Below are positions 50,431 to 59,430 of a DNA stretch of 64,000 nucleotides, in pieces (the first letter of the stretch is position 1; the number at the start of each line of letters is the position of its first letter). Origin of the DNA: Bacteroidales bacterium (GTDB lineage: Bacteria > Bacteroidota > Bacteroidia > Bacteroidales > UBA932); contig JAFRNC010000002.1 of NCBI GenBank assembly GCA_017430365.1, positions 62,001-126,000 of the forward strand, written 5' to 3'. The notes under the pieces were generated by a model. It searched no databases. It was not told the DNA's origin and worked only from the letters and a program-made list of their open reading frames with translations. A program made the translations under genes and the position numbers.

Positions 50431-50945
50431 TGCAAATCAGGAATCAGGTCCTCGGGCGATATCTCGAGCGTGGCCGTCCCGATCGAACCGAGATATATCG
50501 CCACGCAGCGCTTGTCGCCTACGGAAATTAGTTCACAGGAAAGTCCCTTGAGCGGACCGGCGGCGATGACCACCTTGTCACCTGGAGAGAAATGGGCGGA
50601 GGAGACCTTTACCCTGCCCTCTCCGTGCTCCACCATCATGCGGAAGTCTTCCAGCTGACGGTCGGGCACTATCACGGGATGATAAGGTCCGCCGTTGGTC
50701 ATATATGCGGCGAGCCCGTAAATCTCGCTGAGAAGCTTGATCCGCCTTGCCTCGAATGTCCGGACAAAAATCATGCGGGGCAGCACCAGCTGCTCCACAT
50801 TCTTGATGCGGTCACGGTACTGCCGCTTGATCCGCTGGATAGGAAGATAATGTTCGACGCCGAGCCTCGTCAGCGCCTCAGAACTTTTCCTCTCCTGACA
50901 GGAACGCACATAGGCGACGTACCAGTGGAGCGCATTATTTGTCAT
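50427..50945 (-). CDS. UpxY-like NusG-family antitermination factor
   Basis: A 172-residue NusG paralog. The NGN domain has HWYVAYVRSCQERKSSEALT, RLGVEHYLPIQRIKRQYRD and QLVLPRMIFVRTF, and a KOW domain begins at FSPGDKVVIAAGPLKG. In Bacteroides, UpxY proteins are the first gene of capsule operons and let RNA polymerase read through early terminators. Here it instead follows a CapD-like gene, with which it overlaps by 11 bases, and precedes a wall enzyme, with no sugar transferase genes in between. Confidence 0.85.
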   Translation of the reverse strand: MTNNALHWYVAYVRSCQERKSSEALTRLGVEHYLPIQRIKRQYRDRIKNVEQLVLPRMIFVRTFEARRIKLLSEIYGLAAYMTNGGPYHPVIVPDRQLEDFRMMVEHGEGRVKVSSAHFSPGDKVVIAAGPLKGLSCELISVGDKRCVAIYLGSIGTATLEISPEDLIPDLQ

Positions 50946-52839
50946 AGATCTCGAACTTGGAATTCTTCGACTTGAATTCAGGGACGATCTCTTTCATCCG
51001 CTTGACCAGATCAGGGATGCGGACTTCGCGCGAAAGAATCTCAAGTTCATCCACGAATCTGCAGGCATCCTCATGGGAGTATTCCCTTGCATGGGCGATG
51101 CGGATGCGGTCATGGGAGGTGGGATCGGTATTCTCAAGGTCGGAGAGCACTTCCTCGTAAAGCTTTTCTCCGGGGCGGAGTCCGGAATAGACGATTGGAA
51201 TGTCCTTGTCCGGTTCGAAGCCGGCAAGTTCGATCATGCGTCGGGCAAGATGGTCTATCTTGACGGGCTCTCCCATGTCGAATACGAAAATGTCCCTTCC
51301 CGCCGACATGGTGGCAGCTTCCAGGACGAGGCGGCATGCCTCGGGTATGGTCATGAAGAAACGGGTGATATCGGGATGGGTGACCGTAACGGGGCCGCCG
51401 CGTTCTATCTGGTCGCGGAATCTCGGTATCACGGAGCCGTTGGAGCCAAGTACGTTGCCGAAACGGGTGGTGACGAACTTGGTCCTGGTGCCCGCGATCG
51501 ACTGGACGTAGATTTCGGCCAGGCGCTTGGAGCAGCCCATGATATTGGTGGGGTTGACAGCCTTGTCGGTAGAGATCATGACCATCTGCTCCACGCCGTA
51601 TTCGATGCACTTGTCGGCCACCTGGCGCGACCCGATGACGTTGACGAGCACGGCTTCACAGGGATTGTCCTCCATGAGCGGTACGTGCTTGTAAGCGGCG
51701 GCATGGAATACTACCTGGGGATGCCACGTGCGGAAAACATAGTCGAGACGCTGCACCTGGCGTACGTCACCGATGACAGGCACGAAATTGAGTCCCTTGA
51801 ACCTGTCTTCAAGCTCGAGCCTCAGATTGTGCATAGGAGTTTCGGCATTGTCGAAAAGCACCAGTTTTTTCACGCCCAGCCTCGCCAGCTGCCTGCAAAG
51901 TTCAGAACCGATCGAGCCGGAAGCGCCCGTGACCAGGACGACCTTTCCGGAGAAACGTTCCATGATCCTGTCCATGGAAATGGCTATCTCATCGCGTCCG
52001 AGCAGGTCCTCGACCTTCACGTTGCGGACAGCCTGGAACGCCTTGTTGGAGTACTCGTCGATCGAGGGAGCCACAAGTAGCTTCAACTTGTTTTCCGAGG
52101 CATACTCGACGAGACGGTGGGATTCATCGCGGAGATCGGTCTCCTTGGCGAAGATGATCGCATCCGCCTTAAGGGATTTGGCCAATTTAGAGATGTCTTC
52201 GCTTTTTTCGAAAACATATGCCGGTATATTGTGGGTGGTAAGTTTCTGTTCGGAAAGTACCGGGGTCAGGAAACCCACCACATTGAAATGTTTCGAATTG
52301 TGGAGGCGGGTTTCCAGTGCGATGGACTTCTCACCTGTCCCGTAAATCAGGGTACGCTGCAATCCGCTCTTGTTGACGCGGAAACGGTTCTGAAGCTCCT
52401 GGTAAACCCGGATCATCAGCACCCTGCACAAGACCAGGAGGAAAACACATAGGACAAAATAGCACAGCAGGATAAGCCACGTATTGGGATGCCAGAGGCC
52501 GGTGACGGCGAGAATTACGCCATCAAGGACCGCAGCGAACAGGGCGGCTGCGCAAAGCCTGAGCACATCGGCCAGGGACGAGTGGCGGATGATTACCCTG
52601 TAACTCTTGAAAAGCCAGAACATGAAGATGGCGGAGACGGTGGAAGCGGCCAGCCATACCCACACGAACTGGTTCCAGTAAAGCATCGGCTTATGATAGT
52701 AATTTGCAAGATAGTGAACTCCAAATGCAACCAGACCCGCGGAAAGGATTGACAAAAAGACGTCCAGGGCAAACACTAAACCGGTACTGACGTATCGGGA
52801 CAAAACTTTGTCAAACAGTTTCCTCAGACTAAAACTCAT
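50935..52839 (-). CDS. CapD/PglF-like UDP-sugar 4,6-dehydratase, membrane-bound
   Basis: A 634-residue protein with four N-terminal membrane spans and two nucleotide-binding parts. The second is a short-chain dehydrogenase: LVTGASGSIGSELCRQLARL binds NAD, and the active region is ISTDKAVNPTNIMGCSKRLA, with TRFGNVLGSNGSVIPRFRDQ after it. This is the WbpM/PglF/CapD type, which converts UDP-GlcNAc to a 4-keto-6-deoxy sugar for O-antigen, capsule or glycoprotein synthesis. It heads the minus-strand group 52839 to 49429. A promoter element lies about 65 bases upstream. Confidence 0.88.
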   Translation of the reverse strand: MSFSLRKLFDKVLSRYVSTGLVFALDVFLSILSAGLVAFGVHYLANYYHKPMLYWNQFVWVWLAASTVSAIFMFWLFKSYRVIIRHSSLADVLRLCAAALFAAVLDGVILAVTGLWHPNTWLILLCYFVLCVFLLVLCRVLMIRVYQELQNRFRVNKSGLQRTLIYGTGEKSIALETRLHNSKHFNVVGFLTPVLSEQKLTTHNIPAYVFEKSEDISKLAKSLKADAIIFAKETDLRDESHRLVEYASENKLKLLVAPSIDEYSNKAFQAVRNVKVEDLLGRDEIAISMDRIMERFSGKVVLVTGASGSIGSELCRQLARLGVKKLVLFDNAETPMHNLRLELEDRFKGLNFVPVIGDVRQVQRLDYVFRTWHPQVVFHAAAYKHVPLMEDNPCEAVLVNVIGSRQVADKCIEYGVEQMVMISTDKAVNPTNIMGCSKRLAEIYVQSIAGTRTKFVTTRFGNVLGSNGSVIPRFRDQIERGGPVTVTHPDITRFFMTIPEACRLVLEAATMSAGRDIFVFDMGEPVKIDHLARRMIELAGFEPDKDIPIVYSGLRPGEKLYEEVLSDLENTDPTSHDRIRIAHAREYSHEDACRFVDELEILSREVRIPDLVKRMKEIVPEFKSKNSKFEIYDK

Positions 52840-52904
52840 ATTATTATATCTCTAATGACCAAATACAAAAATGTCCAGAATGAGGACATTTACTCATATT
52901 ATCG

Positions 52905-52912
52905 CAAATTTA
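52905..52912 (-). promoter_or_regulatory. -7 promoter element for the CapD-like gene
   Basis: Minus strand TAAATTTG, 65 bases before the ATG. It is divergent from the prfA promoter. Confidence 0.45.
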
Positions 52913-52968
52913 TGAAATTAATCGGATTTACCATATTCCGGCCTTTCTTTTTTTTGAACAAAAACCAT

Positions 52969-52976
52969 TACCTTTG
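52969..52976 (+). promoter_or_regulatory. -7 promoter element for prfA
   Basis: TACCTTTG, 21 bases before ATG 52998. Confidence 0.6.
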
Positions 52977-52997
52977 CAGTCCAAACAATTCAAAGAG

Positions 52998-54083
52998 ATG
53001 GCAGAAAACAATTTGCTGGAAAAACTGGACGGTCTCAAGGCAAAATACGACAGCATCGGAGCGCAGCTCGGCGACCCTGAAGTCATCGCCGACATGAAGA
53101 GATATGTCCAGCTCAACAAGGACTACAAGGAACTGGAGCCCATAATACAGGCGGGCGACCGCTACCGCAAGATGGTGAACGACCTTTCCGACGCCAAGAA
53201 CATACTTCTCAACGAGAAAGACGAAGACCTGCGCGAGATGGCAAAGGAGGAGGCGACCGCCCTCGAGGAGTCTCTCCCCGCGATGGAGGAGGAAATCCGC
53301 ATACTGCTGATTCCGGCCGATCCCCAGGACAGCAAGAATGCGATCCTCGAAATCCGCGGCGGAACGGGCGGCGACGAGGCGGCAATATTCGCAGGCGACC
53401 TCTTCCGCATGTATTCCAAGTATTTTGAACGCAAGGGATGGAAGTGCGAAGTCACCAACGTCAGCGAAGGGGCTGCCGGCGGCTACAAGGAAATAGTCTG
53501 CAAGGTCTCGGGCGAGAAGGTCTACGGCACCCTCAAATATGAAAGCGGCGTTCACCGCGTACAGAGGGTTCCCCAGACTGAAACCCAGGGACGCGTCCAT
53601 ACATCGGCGGCTTCGGTGGCCGTCCTGCCGGAAGCCGACGAGTTCGACATCGAAATCGACATGAAAGATGTACGCAAGGACCTCTTCTGCTCGTCCGGTC
53701 CCGGCGGCCAGGGTGTGAACACCACCTATTCCGCCGTCCGCCTGACCCACATCCCTTCGGGCATCGTGGTCCAGTGCCAAGACGAGCGTTCGCAGCTCAA
53801 GAACCTCGACAAGGCCATGGCCGAACTCCGTACGCGCCTATACAATCTCGAATACGAGAAATACCTCAACGACATCACGGCTAAACGCAAGACGATGGTC
53901 TCCACAGGTGACCGCTCCGCAAAAATCCGCACCTACAACTACCCGCAGTCCCGCGTCACGGACCACCGCATCGGCTACACTATGTACAACCTCCCCGTCT
54001 TCATGGACGGCGACATCCAGGAAGTCATCGACCAGCTCCAGATCGCCGAGAACGCCGAACGGCTGAAGGCCGCCGGGGAATGA
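52998..54083 (+). CDS. prfA: Peptide chain release factor 1
   Basis: A 361-residue class I release factor. The catalytic GGQ motif is in SSGPGGQGVNTTYSAVRLTH, and the region VQRVPQTETQGRVHTSAASV is typical of RF1. No RF2-type programmed frameshift is seen. It ends translation at UAA and UAG. ATG 52998 is chosen because of the promoter element ending at 52976. It is the only gene in its transcript and is followed by a long palindromic element. Confidence 0.95.
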   Translation: MAENNLLEKLDGLKAKYDSIGAQLGDPEVIADMKRYVQLNKDYKELEPIIQAGDRYRKMVNDLSDAKNILLNEKDEDLREMAKEEATALEESLPAMEEEIRILLIPADPQDSKNAILEIRGGTGGDEAAIFAGDLFRMYSKYFERKGWKCEVTNVSEGAAGGYKEIVCKVSGEKVYGTLKYESGVHRVQRVPQTETQGRVHTSAASVAVLPEADEFDIEIDMKDVRKDLFCSSGPGGQGVNTTYSAVRLTHIPSGIVVQCQDERSQLKNLDKAMAELRTRLYNLEYEKYLNDITAKRKTMVSTGDRSAKIRTYNYPQSRVTDHRIGYTMYNLPVFMDGDIQEVIDQLQIAENAERLKAAGE

Positions 54084-54110
54084 TAGTTTCCGGAGCCGGA
54101 ACCACCCCAT

Positions 54111-54227
54111 TCCCGCTACAACGGACGCAGTTGACTGACAGGGTTTTATGCAAAGTGATCCCTCTCGATTCGAGGGGGATCACTTTGCATAATGCGCTGA
54201 CTTACTATTGCGTCCGTTGCAGCGGGA
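54111..54227. repeat. Nested palindromic element (about 117 bp)
   Basis: Outer arms TCCCGCTACAACGGACGCA (54111-54129) and its near-exact reverse complement at 54209-54227 (18 of 19 match). Inside, TTATGCAAAGTGATCCC (54146-54162) pairs perfectly with GGGATCACTTTGCATAA (54176-54192), and four further pairs close a 5-base loop. The segments between arms are not symmetric. There is no T run and no obvious target duplication. It lies between convergent genes and may be a terminator, a structured RNA or a small mobile repeat. Confidence 0.7.
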
Positions 54228-54239
54228 AGAAGCGTCAGG

Positions 54240-54743
54240 TTACTTGTCGCCGGTGTCTTTCCCGCGGATGAAGACCTTTAGTGAATCCGACTTGACGGTA
54301 AAGGCCGAGACCTGGCCGTCCCCCTTCGTAGTTATCAGGATGACCCCGTTCTCCCAACCGGCGTATTGTTTGACATCTTCACGGCTGCCGTTCTTGATTA
54401 CGACGAGGCTCTTGATTCCTGAAGGACTCAGTTTTTCGAATTCCTCTTTCGTAACCTGCCGTCCGTCTATCACATAAACCGGATCAGCTGGTCGGGAGGG
54501 GGCATTTTCAGTGAGGATATCATGGACCCGGACAGTCTCATTGTCGGAATAGACTGTCGTAATCTGATAGGAAACTATCTTTTTGCCGACAAGCTGCGAG
54601 CCGTCGAACTGACGGACCTCCTGACGGTCGATCAGATAACGTTCAAGGGTGTCGGGAGCGGCCGCCGTAGGCGCCGCCTCAAGGCGTCCGTAGCTGGATA
54701 AGCAAGCCAGCAACAAGGAAAAGATAAGATAAAGTCGTTTCAT
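54240..54743 (-). CDS. Secreted protein with TonB-plug-like domain
   Basis: A 167-residue protein with signal peptide MKRLYLIFSLLLACLSSYGR (ATG 54743). The second half, DPVYVIDGRQVTKEEFEKL then GIKSLVVIKNGSREDVKQY and GVILITTKG, matches the plug fragment of TonB-dependent receptors, here without a barrel. Such isolated plug domains occur in signalling proteins of this phylum, where they may bind an outer-membrane partner. It is the last gene of the ECF sigma/anti-sigma operon, whose anti-sigma gene ends 14 bases upstream. Confidence 0.65.
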   Translation of the reverse strand: MKRLYLIFSLLLACLSSYGRLEAAPTAAAPDTLERYLIDRQEVRQFDGSQLVGKKIVSYQITTVYSDNETVRVHDILTENAPSRPADPVYVIDGRQVTKEEFEKLSPSGIKSLVVIKNGSREDVKQYAGWENGVILITTKGDGQVSAFTVKSDSLKVFIRGKDTGDK

Positions 54744-54757
54744 GGTATTTGATGATT

Positions 54758-55294
54758 TCAATTCGAATTGGCAAGGAGCGACGTGGTACCATCGACCTCA
54801 TTGCACGACAATATATACGAGCAGGAACTCCCGTCCTTTAGACGGGCCGTCAGAATGGCGTGGGAACCCGAAGGGGTGGCAACTATAGATTCGATATCTC
54901 CTATGTCGAGAAGCATCATCTGCTGTATGCCTTCTGCTATCTGGACGGGAGTCAATGGTTTTTCGGTGTCCGGACCGGCCGGGACGAGCCAGAGCAGCAG
55001 GGCGACGGCCGCTGCGGCGGCTGCCGAAAAGACGGCAAGGCGGACCGTCCTGCGATGGCGCCTGCTTTCTCCCGCCGACATAACCCTGTCGAATTCCTCT
55101 TCAGACCCATTATCATCTGTCTCCGGCAGACAATGTCTGCAAGGGGCGGAAAGCCCGACGAGAAGGGCGAACTCCCGTTCATCTTCATCCGCAGCATGGA
55201 CGGCGAACCAGTCGCGGAGCCTGCGCTCCTCATCCGGTGAGGTTTCAGCCTCAAGATATTTCTCAATCAGTGCCTTGCGCGTTTCCTTATCCAT
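54758..55294 (-). CDS. Putative anti-sigma factor
   Basis: A 178-residue protein with a cytoplasmic helical N-terminus (KALIEKYLEAETSPDEERRL), one membrane span at about 84-105 (LAVFSAAAAAAVALLLWLV) and a periplasmic part. The EAETSPDEERRLRDW start is repeated in the other anti-sigma-like gene at 59427 (EAETSPEEERDL), showing the two are related. It starts 1 base after the sigma factor stop. Its C-terminus has SGSHAILTARLKDGSSCSYI. Confidence 0.7.
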   Translation of the reverse strand: MDKETRKALIEKYLEAETSPDEERRLRDWFAVHAADEDEREFALLVGLSAPCRHCLPETDDNGSEEEFDRVMSAGESRRHRRTVRLAVFSAAAAAAVALLLWLVPAGPDTEKPLTPVQIAEGIQQMMLLDIGDIESIVATPSGSHAILTARLKDGSSCSYILSCNEVDGTTSLLANSN

Positions 55295-55295
55295 A

Positions 55296-55805
55296 TCATC
55301 CCATTCTTTTCAGTTGTTCCAGCATTTTCTTCCGGGCCGTCGAGATTGACACCTTTATACTGGCCTTGGGCCGGCCGGTGGCAGCAGCGATCTCGTCCAG
55401 TGTAAGGCCGTATTCATTGCGAAGCATCAGCAAGTTCCGCTGGCTTTCAGTCAATTCCCTGTGCAGCATCGACCTGATCGTTTCCAGATCCCTTCCCTCC
55501 ACTCCGGATGTCGCAGACAGGTCACCTGCGACAGGCATTCCGGCAAACGGCTCAAACCGGATATGCTGTTTGCGGTACCGGTCTATGCAGCGGTTCTTCG
55601 TTATTGTCACTGCCAGCGCTTCCGCATCCCGAATCGGATAGTCTTTCCTGGACAGCAACCAAAGGTCGGTCAGAGCGTCCTGGACTATATCCTCAGCCTC
55701 GGCATCCAAACCGGAAGCCCGGTTGAAACGCCGTGCAAGTGTGACCAGCCTTCCCCGTATCCTGCCAGAAAGATTTGCGAATTCCTGCTCCGTCATAGTA
55801 GCCAT
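55296..55805 (-). CDS. ECF-type RNA polymerase sigma factor
   Basis: A 169-residue ECF sigma factor. Region 2 includes DAEAEDIVQDALTDLWLLSR and the DNA-contacting AVTITKNRCIDRYRKQH. Region 4 is a helix-turn-helix in LTLDEIAAATGRPKASIKVS. It is followed by an anti-sigma-like gene and a plug-domain gene in one minus-strand operon. A TACCTTTA sequence just upstream of the start may be its promoter. The BlaI gene is divergent from it. Confidence 0.85.
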   Translation of the reverse strand: MATMTEQEFANLSGRIRGRLVTLARRFNRASGLDAEAEDIVQDALTDLWLLSRKDYPIRDAEALAVTITKNRCIDRYRKQHIRFEPFAGMPVAGDLSATSGVEGRDLETIRSMLHRELTESQRNLLMLRNEYGLTLDEIAAATGRPKASIKVSISTARKKMLEQLKRMG

Positions 55806-55954
55806 ACACTATAAAGGTAGCAAGAATAAACAAAAAGTTAATTGGAAGCTGATCTTTTATCCGGAACATTTGCCGCTGAACTGCCGTAACCCCTCCTCTC
55901 TTAAAAATTTTCAGAATATTTCTTAAATTTTTTAGGAGTTTCGGATTTTTTGTC

Positions 55955-55962
55955 TATATTTG
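55955..55962 (+). promoter_or_regulatory. -7 promoter element for blaI
   Basis: TATATTTG, 25 bases before ATG 55988. A BlaI operator, if present, would be expected to overlap it, but none is clearly visible. Confidence 0.55.
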
Positions 55963-55987
55963 CAGTAGGTATCATTCTGAACGACAT

Positions 55988-56356
55988 ATGAAACAGCGAC
56001 TGACAGCCAAGGAAGAGGCTTTGATGAACATTTTTTGGGAGAAAGGCGACCTATGTATCCGCGACCTGGTGGAGAGCCTGCCCGAACCGAGGCCGAATTA
56101 CAAGACGGTGGCGACACAGGTAGGATTCCTTGAGAACAAGGGTTTCCTGCGACGCCGCCCTGTGGCGAACACTTTCATCTATGAAGTGGCCATTTCGGAA
56201 AGACAATACAGAGGAACCACGATAGGCGATGTCGTCTCGCACTACTACGGAAATTCCTACGCGACCCTGGTTTCGCAGTTCGTAGAAGAGAAGAAACTTG
56301 ACGTAGACGAACTGAAAGCCCTGATCGAACAGATAGAGAACCAAAACCAAGTATAA
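55988..56356 (+). CDS. BlaI/MecI-family repressor
   Basis: A 122-residue winged-helix repressor: LTAKEEALMNIFWEKGDLCI, RDLVESLPEPRPNYKTVATQ and a wing at GFLENKGFLRRRPVANTF, then dimerisation helices. In other bacteria this protein is cut or released when the BlaR1 receptor senses a beta-lactam or wall damage. The M56 gene follows 5 bases downstream, so the two form the usual pair. The C-terminal cleavage region YYGNSYATLVSQFVEEKK is present. Confidence 0.88.
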   Translation: MKQRLTAKEEALMNIFWEKGDLCIRDLVESLPEPRPNYKTVATQVGFLENKGFLRRRPVANTFIYEVAISERQYRGTTIGDVVSHYYGNSYATLVSQFVEEKKLDVDELKALIEQIENQNQV

Positions 56357-56361
56357 AACCC

Positions 56362-58074
56362 ATGGCCGCCCTGCTCTTATATACCGGAAAGGTCGCATTG
56401 CTGCTGGTCGCGTTCTACCTTTTCTACAAACTGTTGCTCAGCCGCGAGACATTCCATCGTCTCGGCCGCCGGGTCATTCTGGGTGCACTTTTCCTTTCAG
56501 CCCTGCTGCCCCTCTGCATCATCACGGTTCACCGGACAGAGTTACTGCCGGCCGAAGAATCGTACCCGGGGCTGGTCGCAGAGACGCGCCATGGGGATGT
56601 CGATGCGAAACTGCCGGGCGGATTAACACTCGACGAGGATATGACAGAAAGGACCGCGGATGCGACGAAGCCCATTACACCCTGGTGGCAATGGGCCTTG
56701 CTGGGCGCGTATGTGACAGGTGTCATAGTATCACTATCCCGCTCGGCGTTTTCGGTCATACAGGTATCGCGCCTGATACGCAGCGGTGAGCGGCATTATG
56801 ACGCCGACGGCACGCCGGTCATAGTCACCGAAATCAATCTGGCCCCTTTCAGCTGGATCCGCTGGATTGTCCTCTCACGAAGCGATTTCGAAGATGCCAG
56901 CCCTTTCATAATCGCGCACGAGAAAGCCCATCTCGTCTTCGGTCATTCCAAAGAGGTGCTGCTCGCCGAACTGTTCTGCGACCTCCAGTGGTTCAACCCT
57001 GCAGCGTGGCTCCTTAAACGGGAACTACGCGCGATCCACGAATATGAGGCCGACGACGCAGTACTCAGCCGCGGCGCCGACGTGAAGGCATATCAATATT
57101 CCCTGGTAAAAAAAGCTGTTGGTGCGAGCGGCTACTCCATCACCAACAGCTTCCATCACAGTATTCTTAAAAACCGTATTACCATGATGTCAAAATCCAG
57201 ATCTCCGAAGGTCCGGGCCCTCAGGGCACTGTATCTTCTCCCGCTGGCGCTGGTCTTCCTTGCAGCCAACGCACGTACTGTCATTGACTACAAAGTTAGT
57301 GATAATTCTCCAAATCCCGAAAGGCATGTTTACGGCATCGCCCTGCCCGTATCTTCCGCCCCGGCCGAAAAGCGGACCGAACATGCCTACTTCAAGATGA
57401 TCAGGGGCGACGCCGTCGCGGATACGTTGTTCCTCTATCTGCGTACTTTCGCTCCTGAAGATATCCCGGGCATCTACAGCTATGGCCCAATCTGGGAGAA
57501 CGATCTCCCTAAAGTACTCGAGGCTGAATATCACACGGTTGTTCTCGATGCCGAGCCCGGATGCAAGATGGGCCTTATTCAGGACCTCCGTAAAAAACTC
57601 CGCGAAAACGGACTCCTGAAAATCAAGTACAGCTGCACCCTGGACAATAGGTATGATGAAGCTATACCCCGTATGCTTCCGCCGACAAAAGAAGATGCAG
57701 AAAGGAATGGCCTGGCATATCAGGAGAGTCCGAAGCTCGACAAAGAAACCGGTCACCGCCTGCTGATCAACTCCGGTGGTCAATTCCGCCTGGACAACCT
57801 CAACATCGAAAAGGACGAACTGCAGTCCGCACTGACCCGCATCATCGATGAGCACCCACAATCATATATGATTTCGCTGCAACTTGACCGGGCAACGCCA
57901 TATGACTCATTCATGGCTGCCCAGTCGGCTTTCAGGGGCGCAGTCAACCAGGTCCGGGACGCCTACTCCCGGAAGCACTTCGGGCGCTCCTACCCCAGTG
58001 TCGAACTTGAAGAAGAAGGCCTCGAAGTCCGCAAAGCCGTACCGCTCAGAATCTTTGAAGCCGATATGCGCTGA
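56362..58074 (+). CDS. BlaR1/M56-type membrane metalloprotease with ExbD-like C-terminus
   Basis: A 570-residue protein with four membrane spans in the first 300 residues. The zinc motif is HEKAH at 186-190 in FIIAHEKAHLVFGH, with the third ligand Glu in AIHEYEADDAVLS. Unlike classical BlaR1 it has no penicillin-binding sensor domain. The C-terminal half is outside the cell membrane and ends in a region (FRLDNLNIEKDELQSALTRI and SLQLDRATPYDSFMAAQSAF) that resembles ExbD/TolR periplasmic domains; this last match is tentative. It should sense an envelope signal and cut the BlaI repressor. Confidence 0.82.
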   Translation: MAALLLYTGKVALLLVAFYLFYKLLLSRETFHRLGRRVILGALFLSALLPLCIITVHRTELLPAEESYPGLVAETRHGDVDAKLPGGLTLDEDMTERTADATKPITPWWQWALLGAYVTGVIVSLSRSAFSVIQVSRLIRSGERHYDADGTPVIVTEINLAPFSWIRWIVLSRSDFEDASPFIIAHEKAHLVFGHSKEVLLAELFCDLQWFNPAAWLLKRELRAIHEYEADDAVLSRGADVKAYQYSLVKKAVGASGYSITNSFHHSILKNRITMMSKSRSPKVRALRALYLLPLALVFLAANARTVIDYKVSDNSPNPERHVYGIALPVSSAPAEKRTEHAYFKMIRGDAVADTLFLYLRTFAPEDIPGIYSYGPIWENDLPKVLEAEYHTVVLDAEPGCKMGLIQDLRKKLRENGLLKIKYSCTLDNRYDEAIPRMLPPTKEDAERNGLAYQESPKLDKETGHRLLINSGGQFRLDNLNIEKDELQSALTRIIDEHPQSYMISLQLDRATPYDSFMAAQSAFRGAVNQVRDAYSRKHFGRSYPSVELEEEGLEVRKAVPLRIFEADMR

Positions 58075-58112
58075 ATAACCGCCGAGCCGCAATATCTTCA
58101 TCTTCAATAGCG

Positions 58113-58148
58113 TCCCGTCCTCACCAGTGAACTCTGGTGAGGACGGGA
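58113..58148. terminator. Strong hairpin between convergent genes
   Basis: TCCCGTCCTCACCAG (58113-58127) pairs perfectly with CTGGTGAGGACGGGA (58134-58148) around a 6-base loop. There is no T run on either side. Its place between two converging genes suggests transcription end in both directions. Confidence 0.65.
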
Positions 58149-58176
58149 TCGTTGAAAACGGCCATCCTCGGGAGGC

Positions 58177-58965
58177 TTAATACCTTATCGAAATCCCGGC
58201 GTGAATGACGTTCTGGCCGCGGTCGCTGAAAACGTCAGTGCTGCCATAGCGGTCAATGCTGAGCCGGTGCCAGCCGGCTGTCAGTCCGAAGGACCTGTAC
58301 CAGATTCCGGCGCTTACACCCAGACGTAATCCGAGGTGCAAGTGCATATTGTCCCTATGCCGGTATGAGCCGACTAATCCCATATATCTGCTGTCAAGGA
58401 CATATTCGCCTGTTTCCGGATCATAAACCGGAACGCCGGCCCTGTATCTGTTCTGCAGGATCCCATGTCCCACCCCGGGAGAGATGAATAATCCTGTTTT
58501 CCAGTCGCCGAATTCCCGGGTATAACCAAAAGTGAGAGATGTGACCCGTTCCGCAGCAATGGCCCTGGCGACGTGCCAACCGGGCGTAATGGTGGTAAAT
58601 TGCCCGTCCATTCCGAAAAAGTTCGTCTTTCTTGCCGGATGCGCGTCCATGGATACGGACACCCCGAAAGATAAAAGATTGCCATTCCTCATTGGACGAT
58701 ATCTCAATTCCAACAGGCTCACATCGGCATAACTGCCATCGGGATGGATTTGCTCAGGGACATTGAAACGATAACTGAAACCGGCACTTACTTCCCCGAA
58801 TGCGACCACTGACCATTTCGGTTTTACGTTCTTTTTAGTAACCCCGAACAGGGGTGCCTCGAAATTAAGTTTATCCAACATGATATCAGACCGGATTCCC
58901 GGATTTTGAGCGTTCACAGTCTGGCAGGCAATGATAGCGACCGCCAATAGCAGTATTCTCTTCAT
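58177..58965 (-). CDS. Outer-membrane beta-barrel-like protein
   Basis: A 262-residue protein with signal peptide MKRILLLAVAIIACQTVNAQ. The mature part has alternating strands rich in Tyr, Phe and Gly (WSVVAFGEVSAGFSYRFNVP, TFGYTREFGDWKTGLFISP) and ends in an aromatic residue (AGISIRY), all signs of a small outer-membrane barrel. Function is unknown. It is the last gene of a minus-strand operon that begins with an ECF sigma factor, so it may be a target or sensor of that system. Confidence 0.65.
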   Translation of the reverse strand: MKRILLLAVAIIACQTVNAQNPGIRSDIMLDKLNFEAPLFGVTKKNVKPKWSVVAFGEVSAGFSYRFNVPEQIHPDGSYADVSLLELRYRPMRNGNLLSFGVSVSMDAHPARKTNFFGMDGQFTTITPGWHVARAIAAERVTSLTFGYTREFGDWKTGLFISPGVGHGILQNRYRAGVPVYDPETGEYVLDSRYMGLVGSYRHRDNMHLHLGLRLGVSAGIWYRSFGLTAGWHRLSIDRYGSTDVFSDRGQNVIHAGISIRY

Positions 58966-58974
58966 ACTTTTAGA

Positions 58975-59430
58975 TTATTTCTTGGTTTCTTGTTTCTCAA
59001 ACATGGAATGCAGGTCCTCCAGGGTAGCAACGCCTTCGAGATAGATAAGCGTAATCATCCACATGTATCCTGAGGAACGGGCCTGATAGCAAAGATACCG
59101 GTTGACCTTCTTTTCGGGCTCCAGTTCTATGAGCGCGTAGACTAGGATGTCTCCTGCATGTTCTGTCTGGCATGATTTCGCGCAATCTGCGTCAACGGAC
59201 ACAAGTGACGCCACCTTTCTGACCAGTGCTGTATCCCCTTCGAAAGTGACACCCCGATAATAATCCAGTTTATAAGCGGCCATGCCCCCTCCACGGACCT
59301 CTGTCGTTACCATCCTTTCTGCCGGTGCCACTTTCCCCCGGAAAACAGGGTAGCAGCTCAATCCGCGCTGTCCGAATGCTGTTCCTCCGGTCAGGAGTAA
59401 TATCGTAAAGCAAAAGACTATCTTTTTCAT
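58975..59430 (-). CDS. Secreted hypothetical protein
   Basis: A 151-residue protein with signal peptide MKKIVFCFTILLLTGGTAFG. The mature part is mixed alpha/beta with VTFEGDTALVRKVASLVSVD and several Cys that could pair (KSCQTEHAGD). No family is known to me. It lies between an anti-sigma-like gene (4-base overlap) and the barrel protein gene in the same operon. Confidence 0.55.
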   Translation of the reverse strand: MKKIVFCFTILLLTGGTAFGQRGLSCYPVFRGKVAPAERMVTTEVRGGGMAAYKLDYYRGVTFEGDTALVRKVASLVSVDADCAKSCQTEHAGDILVYALIELEPEKKVNRYLCYQARSSGYMWMITLIYLEGVATLEDLHSMFEKQETKK

